A stretch of 64,000 nucleotides of DNA. It comes from Peterkaempfera bronchialis (GTDB lineage Bacteria; Actinomycetota; Actinomycetes; Streptomycetales; Streptomycetaceae). This document shows, in pieces, positions 45,881-54,713 of the stretch; position 1 is the stretch's first letter, and every line of letters starts with the position of its first letter. The notes below the pieces were generated by a model. The model was given only the letters and a program-made list of their open reading frames with translations, searched no databases and had not been told where the DNA came from. The position numbers and the translations under genes were made by a program. Location: assembly GCF_003258605.2 (NCBI RefSeq), contig NZ_CP031264.1, positions 1,736,001 through 1,800,000 of the forward strand, written 5' to 3'.

Positions 45881-47011
45881 GTGGCGCAGAGCGGCGGTGA
45901 GGGCGGGGCCGGCTGGACGGTGGGGGTGGAGGAGGAGTTCCTGCTGGTCGACCCGGACACCCGGTGCGGGGTGCCGCTGGCGGCGGCCGTACTGGAGCGG
46001 GCCGGCGGACTGCCCGCGCCGGCCGGGGACGCCGCCGTCCACCTGGAGCTGCTGGCCAGCCAGGTGGAGTCAGCGACGGGGGTGTGCACCCGGCTGGACG
46101 AGCTGGCGCGGCAGCTCACCGCCGGGCGGCGGCGGCTCGCGGAGGCCGCCCGCGCCGAGGGCGCCCGGCTGGTGTCCAGCGGCACACCGGTGCTGCACGG
46201 TCCCGTCGAGGTGGCCCCGGGCGGCCGGTTCCGCCGGATCGCGGACGCCTACGCCGGGGTGATGTCCGACTACCAGTCCTGCGGGTGCCACGTCCATGTC
46301 GGCGTACCCGACCGGGACACCGCCGTCGCGGTGGTCAACCATCTGCGCCCCTGGCTGCCGACGCTGCTGGCGCTCTCCGTGAACTCCCCGTACGACCGGG
46401 GCCGGGAGTCGGGCTGCGCCAGCTGGCGGGCGGTGGAGCAGTCCCGGTTCCCCGGGGGCGGCGTGCCGCCGTGGTTCCCGTCCGCCGCCGCGTACGACGC
46501 CGCGCTGGACCGCCTGGTCGAGTGCGGGGTGCTGATGGACCGGGCCATGACGTTCTGGCTGGCCCGGCCCTCCTCGCATCTGCCCACGGTGGAGATACGG
46601 GCCGCCGACGCCGCGATCGGCGTACCCGAGGCCGTCCTCCAGGCCGCCCTCAGCCGGGCGCTGGTGCGTACCGCGCTGGCGGAGCTGGCGGTGGGCCGCG
46701 AGGCGCCGCCCCCGGGCGGCGCGGACGGGCAGCTCTCCGCCGCCGCGCTCTGGGCGGCTGCCCGGCACGGTCTCTCCGGTCCGGGCGTCGACCCGCTGCT
46801 GGCCCGGCAGGTACCGGCCCCTCGGCTGGTGGAACGGCTGCTGGACCTGGTCGCGCCGGAGCTGGAGGAGACCGGCGACCTGGCCGCCGCGCGGGCTGCT
46901 GCGGCGCGGCTGCTGCGGGTGGGCACCGGTGCGGTACGGCAGTGCCGTGCGGGCGGGGCGGGTCCGGCGGCGGTGGTGGACATGCTGATCGAGGAGACGT
47001 CGGGGTCGTAG
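45881..47011 (+). CDS. YbdK-type glutamate-cysteine ligase family enzyme
   Basis: A 376-residue protein from GTG 45881. It opens with WTVGVEEEFLLVDPDTR, and carries YQSCGCHVHVGVPDRDTAV (HVHVG signature) and LPTVEIRAADAAIG, the marks of the carboxylate-amine ligase GCS2 family. Members join an amino group to glutamate using ATP; in actinomycetes several isoforms exist besides mycothiol-making ones. Substrate unknown. The spacer before it holds repeats of GCGGGGGCTTC. Confidence 0.9.
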   Translation: MAQSGGEGGAGWTVGVEEEFLLVDPDTRCGVPLAAAVLERAGGLPAPAGDAAVHLELLASQVESATGVCTRLDELARQLTAGRRRLAEAARAEGARLVSSGTPVLHGPVEVAPGGRFRRIADAYAGVMSDYQSCGCHVHVGVPDRDTAVAVVNHLRPWLPTLLALSVNSPYDRGRESGCASWRAVEQSRFPGGGVPPWFPSAAAYDAALDRLVECGVLMDRAMTFWLARPSSHLPTVEIRAADAAIGVPEAVLQAALSRALVRTALAELAVGREAPPPGGADGQLSAAALWAAARHGLSGPGVDPLLARQVPAPRLVERLLDLVAPELEETGDLAAARAAAARLLRVGTGAVRQCRAGGAGPAAVVDMLIEETSGS

Positions 47012-47141
47012 GGGGTGTCGGGGGTGTCGGGGGTGTCGGCGGACTCGGGATGGGCCGTGGGTTCCGGGGCAGGAGCGCAGCAGGAAGCGTGATCCACGGC
47101 GCCGTTGGCGCCTCCTCGACGGACCGAGCGGAGTTCTTGCC

Positions 47142-48188
47142 ATGGTTACGACGCTCTCCGGTCCGGGTACCGGGCAGCCGCTGCTCGGGCCCGCCCTGCC
47201 GGAGCCCCGCGGGCCGCTCTCGGCGGCAGTCGTCGCCGCACTTGCCCGGCCGCCGTCACCACCTCGCTCGGTGGGCGCGGCGGCACTGCCCATCGCACGG
47301 GCGGAGCGGGCCGAGCCCTATGGCGAGGATCTGCAACTGGCGCTGTACACCTGCTACGAGCTGCACTACCGGGGCTTCGGCGGAGTGGACGGCGGGTGGG
47401 AGTGGGATCCGGAGCTGCTGCGGCTGCGCGGCGCCCTTGAGCGGGTGTTCGGCTCGGCGGTGCGCGCGGATGCGGGGGGCGGCGATCTGGAGGCTGAGCT
47501 GGACGCACTGCTGGTGGAGCCGGTCGACGGGGTCGGCGTCTCGCACCACCTCAGGGATGTGGGCCAGTGGTGGCAGATGCGGGAGTACTTCGCCCACCGC
47601 TCGGTCTACCAGCTCAAGGAGGCCGACCCGCACGCCTGGGCGATCCCCCGGCTGACCGGTCAGGCGAAGGCCGCGCTGGTCGCGGTGGAGTTCGACGAGT
47701 TCGGCGGCGGCCGGGGCGAGCGGGTGCATGCGCAGCTCTATGCCGACCTGCTCGCCGGGGCGGGCCTGGACAGCGGCTACGGCCACTACCTGGACGCCGT
47801 ACCCGCCGTGACGCTGGCGACGGTGAACCTGATGTCGCTGCTCGGGCTGCACCGGTCGCTGCGGGGCGCCCTGGTCGGGCACTTCGCCGCCGCCGAGATC
47901 ACCACCGCGCCCAGCGCCCGGCGGATGGTCCGCGCCCTGGAGCGGCTGGGGGCCGATGAGGCGTGCGTCCGATTCTATGCCGAGCACATCGTGGCGGACG
48001 CGGTGCACGAGCAGGTGATGCGGCGCGAGGTGATCGGCGATCTGCTGGAGCGCGAGCCGGAGTTGACGGACGACGTCGTCTTCGGCATCCGGGCCACGCT
48101 GCTGCTGGAGGGGCGGCTGGGTGAGCATCTGCTGGACGCGTGGGGGGCGGGCCGTTCCTCGCTGCGCCGGGCGCTGCCTGGCGGGTGA
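47142..48188 (+). CDS. Iron-containing redox enzyme, heme-oxygenase-like diiron fold
   Basis: A 348-residue protein. The helical C-terminal ~270 residues carry metal-ligand candidates with the expected spacing: YELHYRGFGG, VAVEFDEFGGGRGERVHAQL and FYAEHIVADAVHEQVMRREV (Glu/His pairs). This is the pattern of the heme-oxygenase-like diiron oxygenase (HDO) superfamily. A CDGSH iron-sulphur protein is encoded convergently 7 bp away. Substrate unknown. Confidence 0.84.
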   Translation: MVTTLSGPGTGQPLLGPALPEPRGPLSAAVVAALARPPSPPRSVGAAALPIARAERAEPYGEDLQLALYTCYELHYRGFGGVDGGWEWDPELLRLRGALERVFGSAVRADAGGGDLEAELDALLVEPVDGVGVSHHLRDVGQWWQMREYFAHRSVYQLKEADPHAWAIPRLTGQAKAALVAVEFDEFGGGRGERVHAQLYADLLAGAGLDSGYGHYLDAVPAVTLATVNLMSLLGLHRSLRGALVGHFAAAEITTAPSARRMVRALERLGADEACVRFYAEHIVADAVHEQVMRREVIGDLLEREPELTDDVVFGIRATLLLEGRLGEHLLDAWGAGRSSLRRALPGG

Positions 48189-48194
48189 CGAGGG

Positions 48195-48494
48195 TCAGTC
48201 GGCGGGGGTGGGCGGGTTGGTGGGGGTGGCGGGGGTGGCGGGGGTGCGGCGGCGGTGGCTGGTGTCGCACCAGGGGTAGGCGTGGCTGCGGCGGCAGGCG
48301 CAGAGGGCGACCAGGAAGCGGTCGGAGCGCACGGTACGGCCGTTCTCCAGCACCACTTCGACCGGGCCCTCGATCAGGATCGGGCCGTCGGGGACCACGG
48401 TGACCCGGGTCGGTCTCCCCTGGCGGCTGGGCGTGGGGTCGGTGGGTGGCGTGGGGTCGGTGGACGGGTCAGGGGCGGCAGGGTCGGTCGGCAC
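48195..48494 (-). CDS. CDGSH-type iron-sulphur protein with altered motif
   Basis: A 99-residue protein with Cys65, Cys67, Cys76 and His80 in CACRRSHAYPWCDTSH, the 3Cys-1His set for a [2Fe-2S] cluster. The usual CDGTH/CDGSH end reads CDTSH, so the Gly is replaced. An N-terminal Pro-rich region and a beta strand pair (ILIEGPVEVVLENGRTVRSD) precede it. Its start overlaps the MTQ2-like gene by 26 bases. Confidence 0.88.
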   Translation of the reverse strand: MPTDPAAPDPSTDPTPPTDPTPSRQGRPTRVTVVPDGPILIEGPVEVVLENGRTVRSDRFLVALCACRRSHAYPWCDTSHRRRTPATPATPTNPPTPAD

Positions 48495-49131
48495 GGATGA
48501 CCACCAGTTCCTCGTGTCGCTGTCCGGCGCCGATCACGCCGTGGCGCTCCAGTGCGGCCGCCCGCGCCCGCATCACCGGGCCGAACGGCTCCGGCCCACG
48601 GTCGACGACGGCCGCCTTGAGACCGGCGGCGCGGAGGGCGGCCAGGGTGGTGTGCACCCCGCAGAGCTCGGAGTGCACCAGGAGCAGCAGTCCGCCGGGC
48701 GCCAGCAGGCGGGGTGCCTCGGCGCAGACCCGGTCCAGCAGGGCGCGGCCGTCGGCCCCCGCGTCCCAGGCCCGGGCCCTGCTGTGCGGGGCTGGCCCGG
48801 ACGCCCCCGCCCGGATCACATACGGTGGGTTGGCCAGTACCGCGTCGAAGGTCTCACCCGCGACGGGTTCGGCGAGGTCGCCGAGCAGCACCCGCAGCGG
48901 TACCCGGTGCACGGCCGCATTGAGCCTGGCCGTCAGGACCGCGCGGCGCGAGACGTCGACCGCCGTGGCGTTCGCCCCGGCGCGGGCCGCCGCGAGCGCC
49001 AGGGCGCCGGTGCCGGTGCAGAGGTCCAGCACCCGGGCACCGTACGGGAGGCCCGCCCGGCGCAGGGCCCGGGCCAGCATGCGTGTGTCTCCCTGGGGTC
49101 GGTAGACGCCCGGGGGCCTCAGCAGCAACAC
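48469..49131 (-). CDS. HemK2/MTQ2-type methyltransferase
   Basis: A 220-residue protein from GTG 49131. SAM motif VLDLCTGTGALALAAAR and the catalytic LANPPYV place it with N5-glutamine or adenine/cytosine methyltransferases; the length and VYRPQGDTRML start resemble MTQ2/HemK2. Likely target a protein Gln, not proven. It is co-transcribed with the CDGSH gene. Confidence 0.87.
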   Translation of the reverse strand: MLLLRPPGVYRPQGDTRMLARALRRAGLPYGARVLDLCTGTGALALAAARAGANATAVDVSRRAVLTARLNAAVHRVPLRVLLGDLAEPVAGETFDAVLANPPYVIRAGASGPAPHSRARAWDAGADGRALLDRVCAEAPRLLAPGGLLLLVHSELCGVHTTLAALRAAGLKAAVVDRGPEPFGPVMRARAAALERHGVIGAGQRHEELVVIRADRPCRP

Positions 49132-49261
49132 GGGTCACGCCTACCTCGGAAGTCGCCGGGCAAACCGGAGGCTCAGGGAGCTGCGGCCGGGTTTGCCCGC
49201 GCACACGCTGGAAACCCGGCGCAGTAGGGGGATGCGTACGGAAGGGCGAAGGAGGCTGACC

Positions 49262-49699
49262 ATGGCCGGATCCCAGGTGTACGAACCGATCACCGACCGG
49301 CGGGCGACCATCCGCAGAGCCGATGGGGCCTCGGTGGGCGAGTTGGTCGGCGACCTCGGCCGGGACATGTCGCTGCTGATCCACCAGGAGATCGCGCTGG
49401 CCCGGATGGAGGTCAAGGAAGAGGCGGCCAAGGCCGGCAAGGGGGCGGGCATGCTCGGCGGCGCCGGGTACGCCGGACACCTGCTGGTGCTCTTCGGCAG
49501 CCTCGCCGGTGTCTTCGGCCTGGCCCACGTCATGGACCTTGCCTGGGCCGCCCTGGTGGTCACGGGCGTGTGGGCGGTGATCGCCGGAGTGCTGTTCCTG
49601 AACGGGCGGCGGAAGTTGCGCGCCGTACACCCCAAGCCGCAGCAGACCGTGGAGACGCTGAAGGAGGATGCGCAGTGGGCACGACACCCGAGGAGCTGA
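49262..49699 (+). CDS. Phage-holin-superfamily membrane protein (PF07332 type)
   Basis: A 145-residue protein from ATG 49262. SVGELVGDLGRDMSLLIHQE and IALARMEVKEEAAKAGKGAG then two helices (AGYAGHLLVLFGSLAGVFGL, AALVVTGVWAVIAGVLFLNG) match the actinobacterial holin_3_6 family. These are not phage lysis proteins here; the gene is coupled to a DUF3618 gene, a standard actinobacterial pair probably acting on the membrane. Confidence 0.88.
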   Translation: MAGSQVYEPITDRRATIRRADGASVGELVGDLGRDMSLLIHQEIALARMEVKEEAAKAGKGAGMLGGAGYAGHLLVLFGSLAGVFGLAHVMDLAWAALVVTGVWAVIAGVLFLNGRRKLRAVHPKPQQTVETLKEDAQWARHPRS

Positions 49700-50133
49700 G
49701 GATCGAGATCGAGGACACCCGCCGCCACCTCACGCAGACGGTGGACCGGATCGCCGACAAGGTGTCGCCCGGGCGGGCGGCGCATCGCCGGGCCGAGGAT
49801 GCCAGGCACCGGCTGGACGGGGTCCGGGGTTCGGTGACGGGGTCGGCGCAGGGTGCGGCGCATCGGGTGCGGGGGGCTGTGCGGCTGCCGCATCGGGGTG
49901 CGGGGGCGCCGAGCATGGACGGGTACACGGGGGCGAGTGGGGCGAGTGGGGCGAGCGGCGCGAGTGCGGTGGGTACCGGGTACCGGGTCGGCTCGGGGCG
50001 GCATCTGCGGGGCCGGGCTCCGCTGGCGGCCGGGGTGCTGGCCGTCTGCACGGGGGCGGCGGCCGGGGCGGTGGTGCTGCGGTCCCGGAGGGCTGGCGCC
50101 GCCTCGGTGTGCGGGGCTCGGCGGCGCCGCTGA
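49675..50133 (+). CDS. DUF3618 protein
   Basis: About 152 residues from GTG 49675, with AAGGAGG seven bases upstream, overlapping the holin-like gene by 25 bases. PEELRIEIEDTRRHLTQTVD and RIADKVSPG are the DUF3618 signature. A GASGAS repeat linker and one C-terminal helix (APLAAGVLAVCTGAAAGAVV) follow. Function unknown. Confidence 0.85.
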   Translation: MGTTPEELRIEIEDTRRHLTQTVDRIADKVSPGRAAHRRAEDARHRLDGVRGSVTGSAQGAAHRVRGAVRLPHRGAGAPSMDGYTGASGASGASGASAVGTGYRVGSGRHLRGRAPLAAGVLAVCTGAAAGAVVLRSRRAGAASVCGARRRR

Positions 50134-50946
50134 GGGGTGGTGGGGGTTGTGTGGGCTGGTGCGGGTGTCGGCCGGTCCGGGGTGGGGGGTCCCGGACGTC
50201 CGGTGCTCGCCGGTGTCCCCCTACGCTCGTTCCTCGCTCCGGGGAAAACCGGCTGCATCCTCCTGAGTGCCCGGGACCCCCCACCCCTCCCCGTCCGCCA
50301 CCCTCCGCCCGGAGGGGGGAAGGTCTTGTCCGTGCATGGCTGATGTGAGTGGGGCAGCGAAGCCTCCGGGCCAGGCCCCCCATGGGGCAAATCCTCCGGG
50401 CGTACGCCTCCCTGCCCATGGGGGCGAAGCCCCCCACCCACACGCCCCCCAGGGGCAAGCGGACCGGCCCCTCCCCACCACCGCCCGGAGGGTGCGAGGT
50501 TGCCGGGCCGAGTGCCTCACCCGCCCTCGCAGGGAAAGCAGGCCGCCGAAGCCTTCGAACCAGGCCCCCCGTGGAGGCGCAGCCCCCACCCGCACACCCC
50601 CGCAGCCCTCCTCACGCGGTCAGATGCCCCACTGCCACCCGCCCCCGCAGGGGAAGCCCCCGGCATCCTGCTCTTCCACCACCCGGCCGACCCGGACACC
50701 CGCCCCCGCAGGCGAAACCCCCCACCCCGAACGCCCCTCGCGCGGCCAAGTACCTCACCCACACCCGCCCCCGCAGGCGAAACCCCCGGCCGAACGCCCC
50801 GCAGCGCCTTCTCGCGCGGTCAAGTGCCCCACTCCCACCCGCCCCCGCAGGGGAAGCCTCCCGGCCGAACGCCGCTGCGGGGCCTGTCGTGGGGCTTTCG
50901 GGTGAAGAGGGGGGCGGCTTGGGCTGGATCCGGGTAGGCGGGGCTG
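50134..50946. repeat. 813-bp spacer with degenerate repeats
   Basis: Between 50505 and 50890 a CACCCGCCCCCGCAGG module recurs at least four times (near 50636, 50696, 50763 and 50836), each followed by (G)GGAAGCCCCCGG or GCGAAACCCCC, and alternates with CGCGCGGTCAAGTGCCCCAC blocks (50610, 50750, 50812). Frames across it are open only because of base composition, with no ribosome binding site. I see no gene. Confidence 0.75.
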
Positions 50947-51384
50947 GTGGCAGTGCGACATGTGCTTGTGAGGCGGCCGCCTGAGGCGGTCTGGGCCGTG
51001 CTCAGTGACGGCAGCCGGTATGCGGAGTGGGTCGTCGGCACCGCGGAGACGCGGGAGGCCGATCCTGGCTGGCCCCGGGTGGGGTCGCAGATCCAGTACA
51101 GCGTGCGGCTGGGGCTGTGCACGCTGCACAACCGCACGGTGGTGCGGGTCTGCGAGCCGCCCGGGCGGCTGGAGTTGGAGGCGCTGGCCGGGCCGTTGGG
51201 GACGGCGCGGATCGCGATCCAGGTGGAGCCGTGGGGGGAGGGCGAGACCCTGGTCGTGGTGGACGAGCATCCGCTGCGCGGGCCGGGGTCGCGGATGCAT
51301 GTCGCCCCGGTGGAGCTGCTGATCCAGGTGCGGCATCGGAAGATGCTGGCCAGGCTGGCCCGGGTGGTGGAGCAGGACGGCTGA
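50947..51384 (+). CDS. SRPBCC-superfamily (START/Bet v1-like) protein
   Basis: A 145-residue protein from GTG 50947. The pattern VRHVLVRRPPEAVWAVLSDG with RYAEWVVGT, then an alternating beta sheet (RIAIQVEPWGEGETLVVV) and a C-terminal helix (ELLIQVRHRKMLARLARVV) is typical for SRPBCC proteins, which bind hydrophobic ligands. The phytoene-desaturase-like gene is convergent, 7 bp away; the two are often neighbours in actinomycetes. Confidence 0.85.
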   Translation: MAVRHVLVRRPPEAVWAVLSDGSRYAEWVVGTAETREADPGWPRVGSQIQYSVRLGLCTLHNRTVVRVCEPPGRLELEALAGPLGTARIAIQVEPWGEGETLVVVDEHPLRGPGSRMHVAPVELLIQVRHRKMLARLARVVEQDG

Positions 51385-51390
51385 CGCCGG

Positions 51391-53004
51391 TCAGGGTCGG
51401 GGGCCGGAGAGCAGCCGCTGGGCGGCGGCCAGGCCGGGGGCGAGCAGTCGGCGGTGGCCGCGCAGGGCGGCGCGGGCGGCGTTGGCGCCGCAGGCGCCGT
51501 GGACGCCGCCGCCGGGGTGGGCGGAGGCCGAGGCCAGGTAGAGGCCGGTGATGGGGGTCTCGGGGCGGCCGGTGCCGGGGACCGGGCGGAAGACCAGCTG
51601 CTGGTGGACGGCGGTGGTGCCGCCGTTGATGGCGCCGCCGACCAGGTTGGCGTCGCGGGCCTCGAAGTCCTGCGGTGCCAGGATGCGCCGGGCCCGGATC
51701 AGGTCCCGGAAGCCGGGGGCGGAGCGCTCCACCATGGCCTCCACGCGGTCGGCGAAGGCGGCCTTCTCGCGTTGGTCCCAGGAGCCGGTGAGGCCGTCGC
51801 CGCCGGCGTCGCCGCGCACCCGGCGGGGGATGTGGGTGTACGCCCAGGCGGACTCGGTACCGGACGGGGAGCGGGTGGGGTCGGCGGTGGTCATCTGGCC
51901 GAGCAGGCAGAAGGGGTGTTCGGGGACCCGGCCGGTGGCGATCCGCGCGGTGAACTCGGTCATCTCGTCCAGGTCGGCCGCCAGGTGGACGGTGCCGGCG
52001 GAGCCGGCTCGGGGGTTGGTCCAGGGGATCGGCCCATCCAGCGCCCAGTCGACCTTGAAGGTGGAGAAGTCCCACTGGAAGCGGGCGATGTCGTCGCGCA
52101 GCCGGTCCGGCAGCAGCTCCCCGGGGACCAGGCCGCCGTAGAGCACGGGGGCGGGCACATCGGCCAGCACCGCGCGGCCCGCCGGGACCTCCTCGCCGTC
52201 GGCGGTCCGTACGGCGACCGCCCGGCCGCCGCGCAGGACGATGCGGCGGGCCTCGGTGGAGCACCGTACGACGCCGCCTCGGGACTCCAGGCGGCGTACC
52301 AGGGCGGCGGTCAGCTCCTGGGAGCCGCCCTCGGGGACGGGGAAGCCCAGGCTCTGCCCGAGCATGGCCATCAGCCAGCCGAAGACGGAGCTGCCCGCCG
52401 CCTCCGGGGCGAGGTCGGCGTGCAGGGCGCAGCCGGTGAGCAGCAGCGGGCCGCCCTGGCCGGTGAACTCCTCCTCGCCGAGTCGGCGGACCGGCAGCAC
52501 CATGAAGCGCAGCAGCCGCAGCCCCCCGGCGGCGCGGACCTTCGCGGCGAGCGCCAGCCCGGCGCGGACGGGTGGGAAGGGGGTGAAGAGCGACTGGAGC
52601 AGCTGCGGGCCCACGTCGTGCCAGAGGTCGTACAGCCGCAGCCAGGCGGCGCCGTCGCCGGGGGCCAGTTCGTCCAGGGAGGCGGCGGTGGCGACGGGGT
52701 CGCGGTGCAGCACCGGGCAGCGGCCGTCGGGCATCGGGTGGGCCAGTACGGCGGGGGCGTGCGACCAGCGCAGGCCGTGGCGCTCCAGTTGGAGGGCGTG
52801 GATCGCCGGGGAGGCGGCGGCCAGCGGGTAGAAGGAGCTGAAGACGTCGTTGACGAAGTCGGGGTGGACGCCCCGGTCGCTGCGTACGGCGCCGCCGGGC
52901 TCGGGCTGGGCCTCCAGCACTTCGACGGTCCAGCCGGCGTCGGCGAGCACATTGGCGGCCACCAGGCCGTTGGGCCCGGCTCCGATGACCACGGCGTCGG
53001 CCAT
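51391..53004 (-). CDS. Phytoene-desaturase-like FAD oxidoreductase
   Basis: A 537-residue protein from ATG 53004. FAD motif DAVVIGAGPNGLVAANVLAD at residues 3-22 and C-terminal GLYLASASAHPGGGVHGACG are signatures of the carotenoid desaturase/isomerase-type (PYROXD2-like) family. There is no carotenoid cluster around it, so the substrate is open. Single gene with a 345-bp upstream region. Confidence 0.9.
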   Translation of the reverse strand: MADAVVIGAGPNGLVAANVLADAGWTVEVLEAQPEPGGAVRSDRGVHPDFVNDVFSSFYPLAAASPAIHALQLERHGLRWSHAPAVLAHPMPDGRCPVLHRDPVATAASLDELAPGDGAAWLRLYDLWHDVGPQLLQSLFTPFPPVRAGLALAAKVRAAGGLRLLRFMVLPVRRLGEEEFTGQGGPLLLTGCALHADLAPEAAGSSVFGWLMAMLGQSLGFPVPEGGSQELTAALVRRLESRGGVVRCSTEARRIVLRGGRAVAVRTADGEEVPAGRAVLADVPAPVLYGGLVPGELLPDRLRDDIARFQWDFSTFKVDWALDGPIPWTNPRAGSAGTVHLAADLDEMTEFTARIATGRVPEHPFCLLGQMTTADPTRSPSGTESAWAYTHIPRRVRGDAGGDGLTGSWDQREKAAFADRVEAMVERSAPGFRDLIRARRILAPQDFEARDANLVGGAINGGTTAVHQQLVFRPVPGTGRPETPITGLYLASASAHPGGGVHGACGANAARAALRGHRRLLAPGLAAAQRLLSGPRP

Positions 53005-53349
53005 GGGTCCTCCTCTGTCGGCGCCCCGGCGGGCATGCAGGGCTCCGTACCCGCATAGGCCGAGGACACACCGGGCACAGCAGGGCCCGTGGGGTCCGTC
53101 ACGGAGCGTGTCGAAAGCGTGGGCGGGGAGCGGCAGTGGGCGCGGGGGCCGGGATGGCCGGCGGGGGGCTGCCGGACGGCTGCGACCAGCAGGATCATCG
53201 GTTCGCAGACCTGGTGGCAACACGCTGGCGGGGTGTCACCGGAATCGCCTACAACGCCTTCGGTTGCCGTTCAATCACTACACAACGTGTCCGGAAGGGG
53301 CCATCCTGGTGACCGGATCGCACCGACCCTCAGACAGGGGAACGCCCGC
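53005..53349. other. 345-bp divergent region
   Basis: Upstream of both the oxidoreductase and the anti-sigma-type kinase. The part 53245-53300 is less GC-rich (GGTTGCCGTTCAATCACTAC) and the best place for a promoter of the rightward gene. No gene is seen. Confidence 0.4.
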
Positions 53350-53847
53350 ATGCCTCACCATCCCTCCCTTCCGGCCCCTGCTCCCCCGACCCGTACCCGG
53401 CGCGGGCTGCTCCGTGGCTTCCTGACGCCGGGGGGCCCGCCCGCGCATCCCCGCCTGGTGCCGCTGCTCCCCCACTTCCAGCGGTTGCCCGCGCTGCCCC
53501 AGTCGGTGGGCCGGGCCCGGCGCATCGTGCACGAGGTGCTCGGCGACGCCGAGGAGGCCGACACAGCCGCCCTGCTCACCAGCGAACTCGTCACCAATGC
53601 GGTCACCCATGGGCCGTCCGGCGAGGACCTGCGCATCGAACTCACCATCTGGCGTGCCGACGCCCACTGGTGGGTCGCCGTCGCCGACTCGGGCGAACTC
53701 ATGCCCGCGCCCCGCACCCCGCCCGCCGACAGCGAGGGCGGCCGGGGCCTGCTGCTGGTGACCACCCTGGCCACGACCTGGGGCATCCTCCCCCGGCCCA
53801 CGCGCGGCAAGGCCGTCTACTTCGCCCTTCCGGTACCGGGCAGCTGA
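53350..53847 (+). CDS. RsbW/SpoIIAB-type ATP-binding protein (HATPase)
   Basis: A 165-residue protein from ATG 53350 with AGGGGAA upstream. The N-box TSELVTNAVTHGPSGEDLRIELTI, VAVADSGELMPAP (G1) and SEGGRGLLLVTTLATTWG (G2) form a GHKL ATP pocket. Such proteins bind anti-anti-sigma factors and sigma factors in stress and development; actinomycetes have dozens. A SpoIIE phosphatase is at the window end, without direct linkage. Confidence 0.9.
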   Translation: MPHHPSLPAPAPPTRTRRGLLRGFLTPGGPPAHPRLVPLLPHFQRLPALPQSVGRARRIVHEVLGDAEEADTAALLTSELVTNAVTHGPSGEDLRIELTIWRADAHWWVAVADSGELMPAPRTPPADSEGGRGLLLVTTLATTWGILPRPTRGKAVYFALPVPGS

Positions 53848-53856
53848 GGCGGGCGG

Positions 53857-54675
53857 TCAGCCGCCGTGGGCGACGGCCTGCCGGTAGAGGGCGCCGATGT
53901 CCTTGCCGAAGTAGGAGCTGTAGGAGACCTCGTCGGTGTCGCCGCCCTGCTGGTGGCCGCCGATCACGCCGATCACCGTGCCGATGTGGGTGGTGCGGTC
54001 GACGCCGGTGACCCAGGGGCTGCCGCTGGTGCCCCGGCTGTACTCGGTGCACTCGATGCGCAGCTGGGTGGTGCCGACCCGGGTGGCGGTGTTGAAGCAG
54101 GAGAGGGGCTCGTCCTGGGAGTCGGGGTAGCCGGTGAGCCTGACCTTGCGGCCGTTGCCCGGGTTCAGGCCCAGCTTGTTGCCGCTGACGACATCCCCGA
54201 TCCGCTTGCCACCCTGCGGCGCGACGATGGCGAAGGCCACATCGAGGTCCTCGTCGGAGTTGTCCGACCAGCGCTTGTCCACAAAGCTCGCGGTGAGCCG
54301 CCAGACACCGTACGGCGCCTTGCCGTCCCGGTAGCCGGGGACGAAGGTGACGTCGTCCGTGGAGTCGTCGAGGCAGTGGGCGGCGGTGACGATCAGGCTC
54401 CGCCCGGGGCTGTCGACCACGCTGGCGGTGCAGAAGTGGCCGTCTTCGAGTGGGCCGTGGAAGAGGGCTCCCACCCGGGAGGACTCCGGGGTGGGGTGGG
54501 AGATGTGCGCCCGGCCCGGGTGCCTGCCCCCGTGGTCGCGGGCCAGCACGGCGCTGGTGGGGCCGGCACCGGCCGCCAGCAGCAGCCAGGACAGCACCAC
54601 CACGGCGGCGGGCGAGAGCGGCCACCACCGCCGACGCCGCCCGCCGACGCGGACCGACAATCGCGAGAACCTCAT
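53857..54675 (-). CDS. Secreted trypsin-like (S1/V8-type) serine protease
   Basis: A 272-residue protein from ATG 54675. Signal peptide with basic start RRRRWW and hydrophobic core (AAVVVLSWLLLAAGAG). Catalytic His100 (VTAAHC), Asp145 (DEDLDVAFAIV) and Ser217 (RGTSGSPW). Cys pairs flank the His and Ser segments. It resembles Streptomyces trypsin-like serine peptidases of the V8 group. Substrate unknown. Confidence 0.92.
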   Translation of the reverse strand: MRFSRLSVRVGGRRRRWWPLSPAAVVVLSWLLLAAGAGPTSAVLARDHGGRHPGRAHISHPTPESSRVGALFHGPLEDGHFCTASVVDSPGRSLIVTAAHCLDDSTDDVTFVPGYRDGKAPYGVWRLTASFVDKRWSDNSDEDLDVAFAIVAPQGGKRIGDVVSGNKLGLNPGNGRKVRLTGYPDSQDEPLSCFNTATRVGTTQLRIECTEYSRGTSGSPWVTGVDRTTHIGTVIGVIGGHQQGGDTDEVSYSSYFGKDIGALYRQAVAHGG

Positions 54676-54713
54676 GCTCCTACTGTGCCGCACCGCGCGC
54701 GGAACGACAGGGG

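Noticed and set aside
49262-49699. Prophage lysis gene (holin family name)
   Set aside because: The protein belongs to a chromosomal actinobacterial family paired with DUF3618; there are no phage genes nearby.
50267-50984. Long proline-rich open frames in the repeat spacer
   Set aside because: They overlap in several frames, have no good start, and simply translate the repeat modules.
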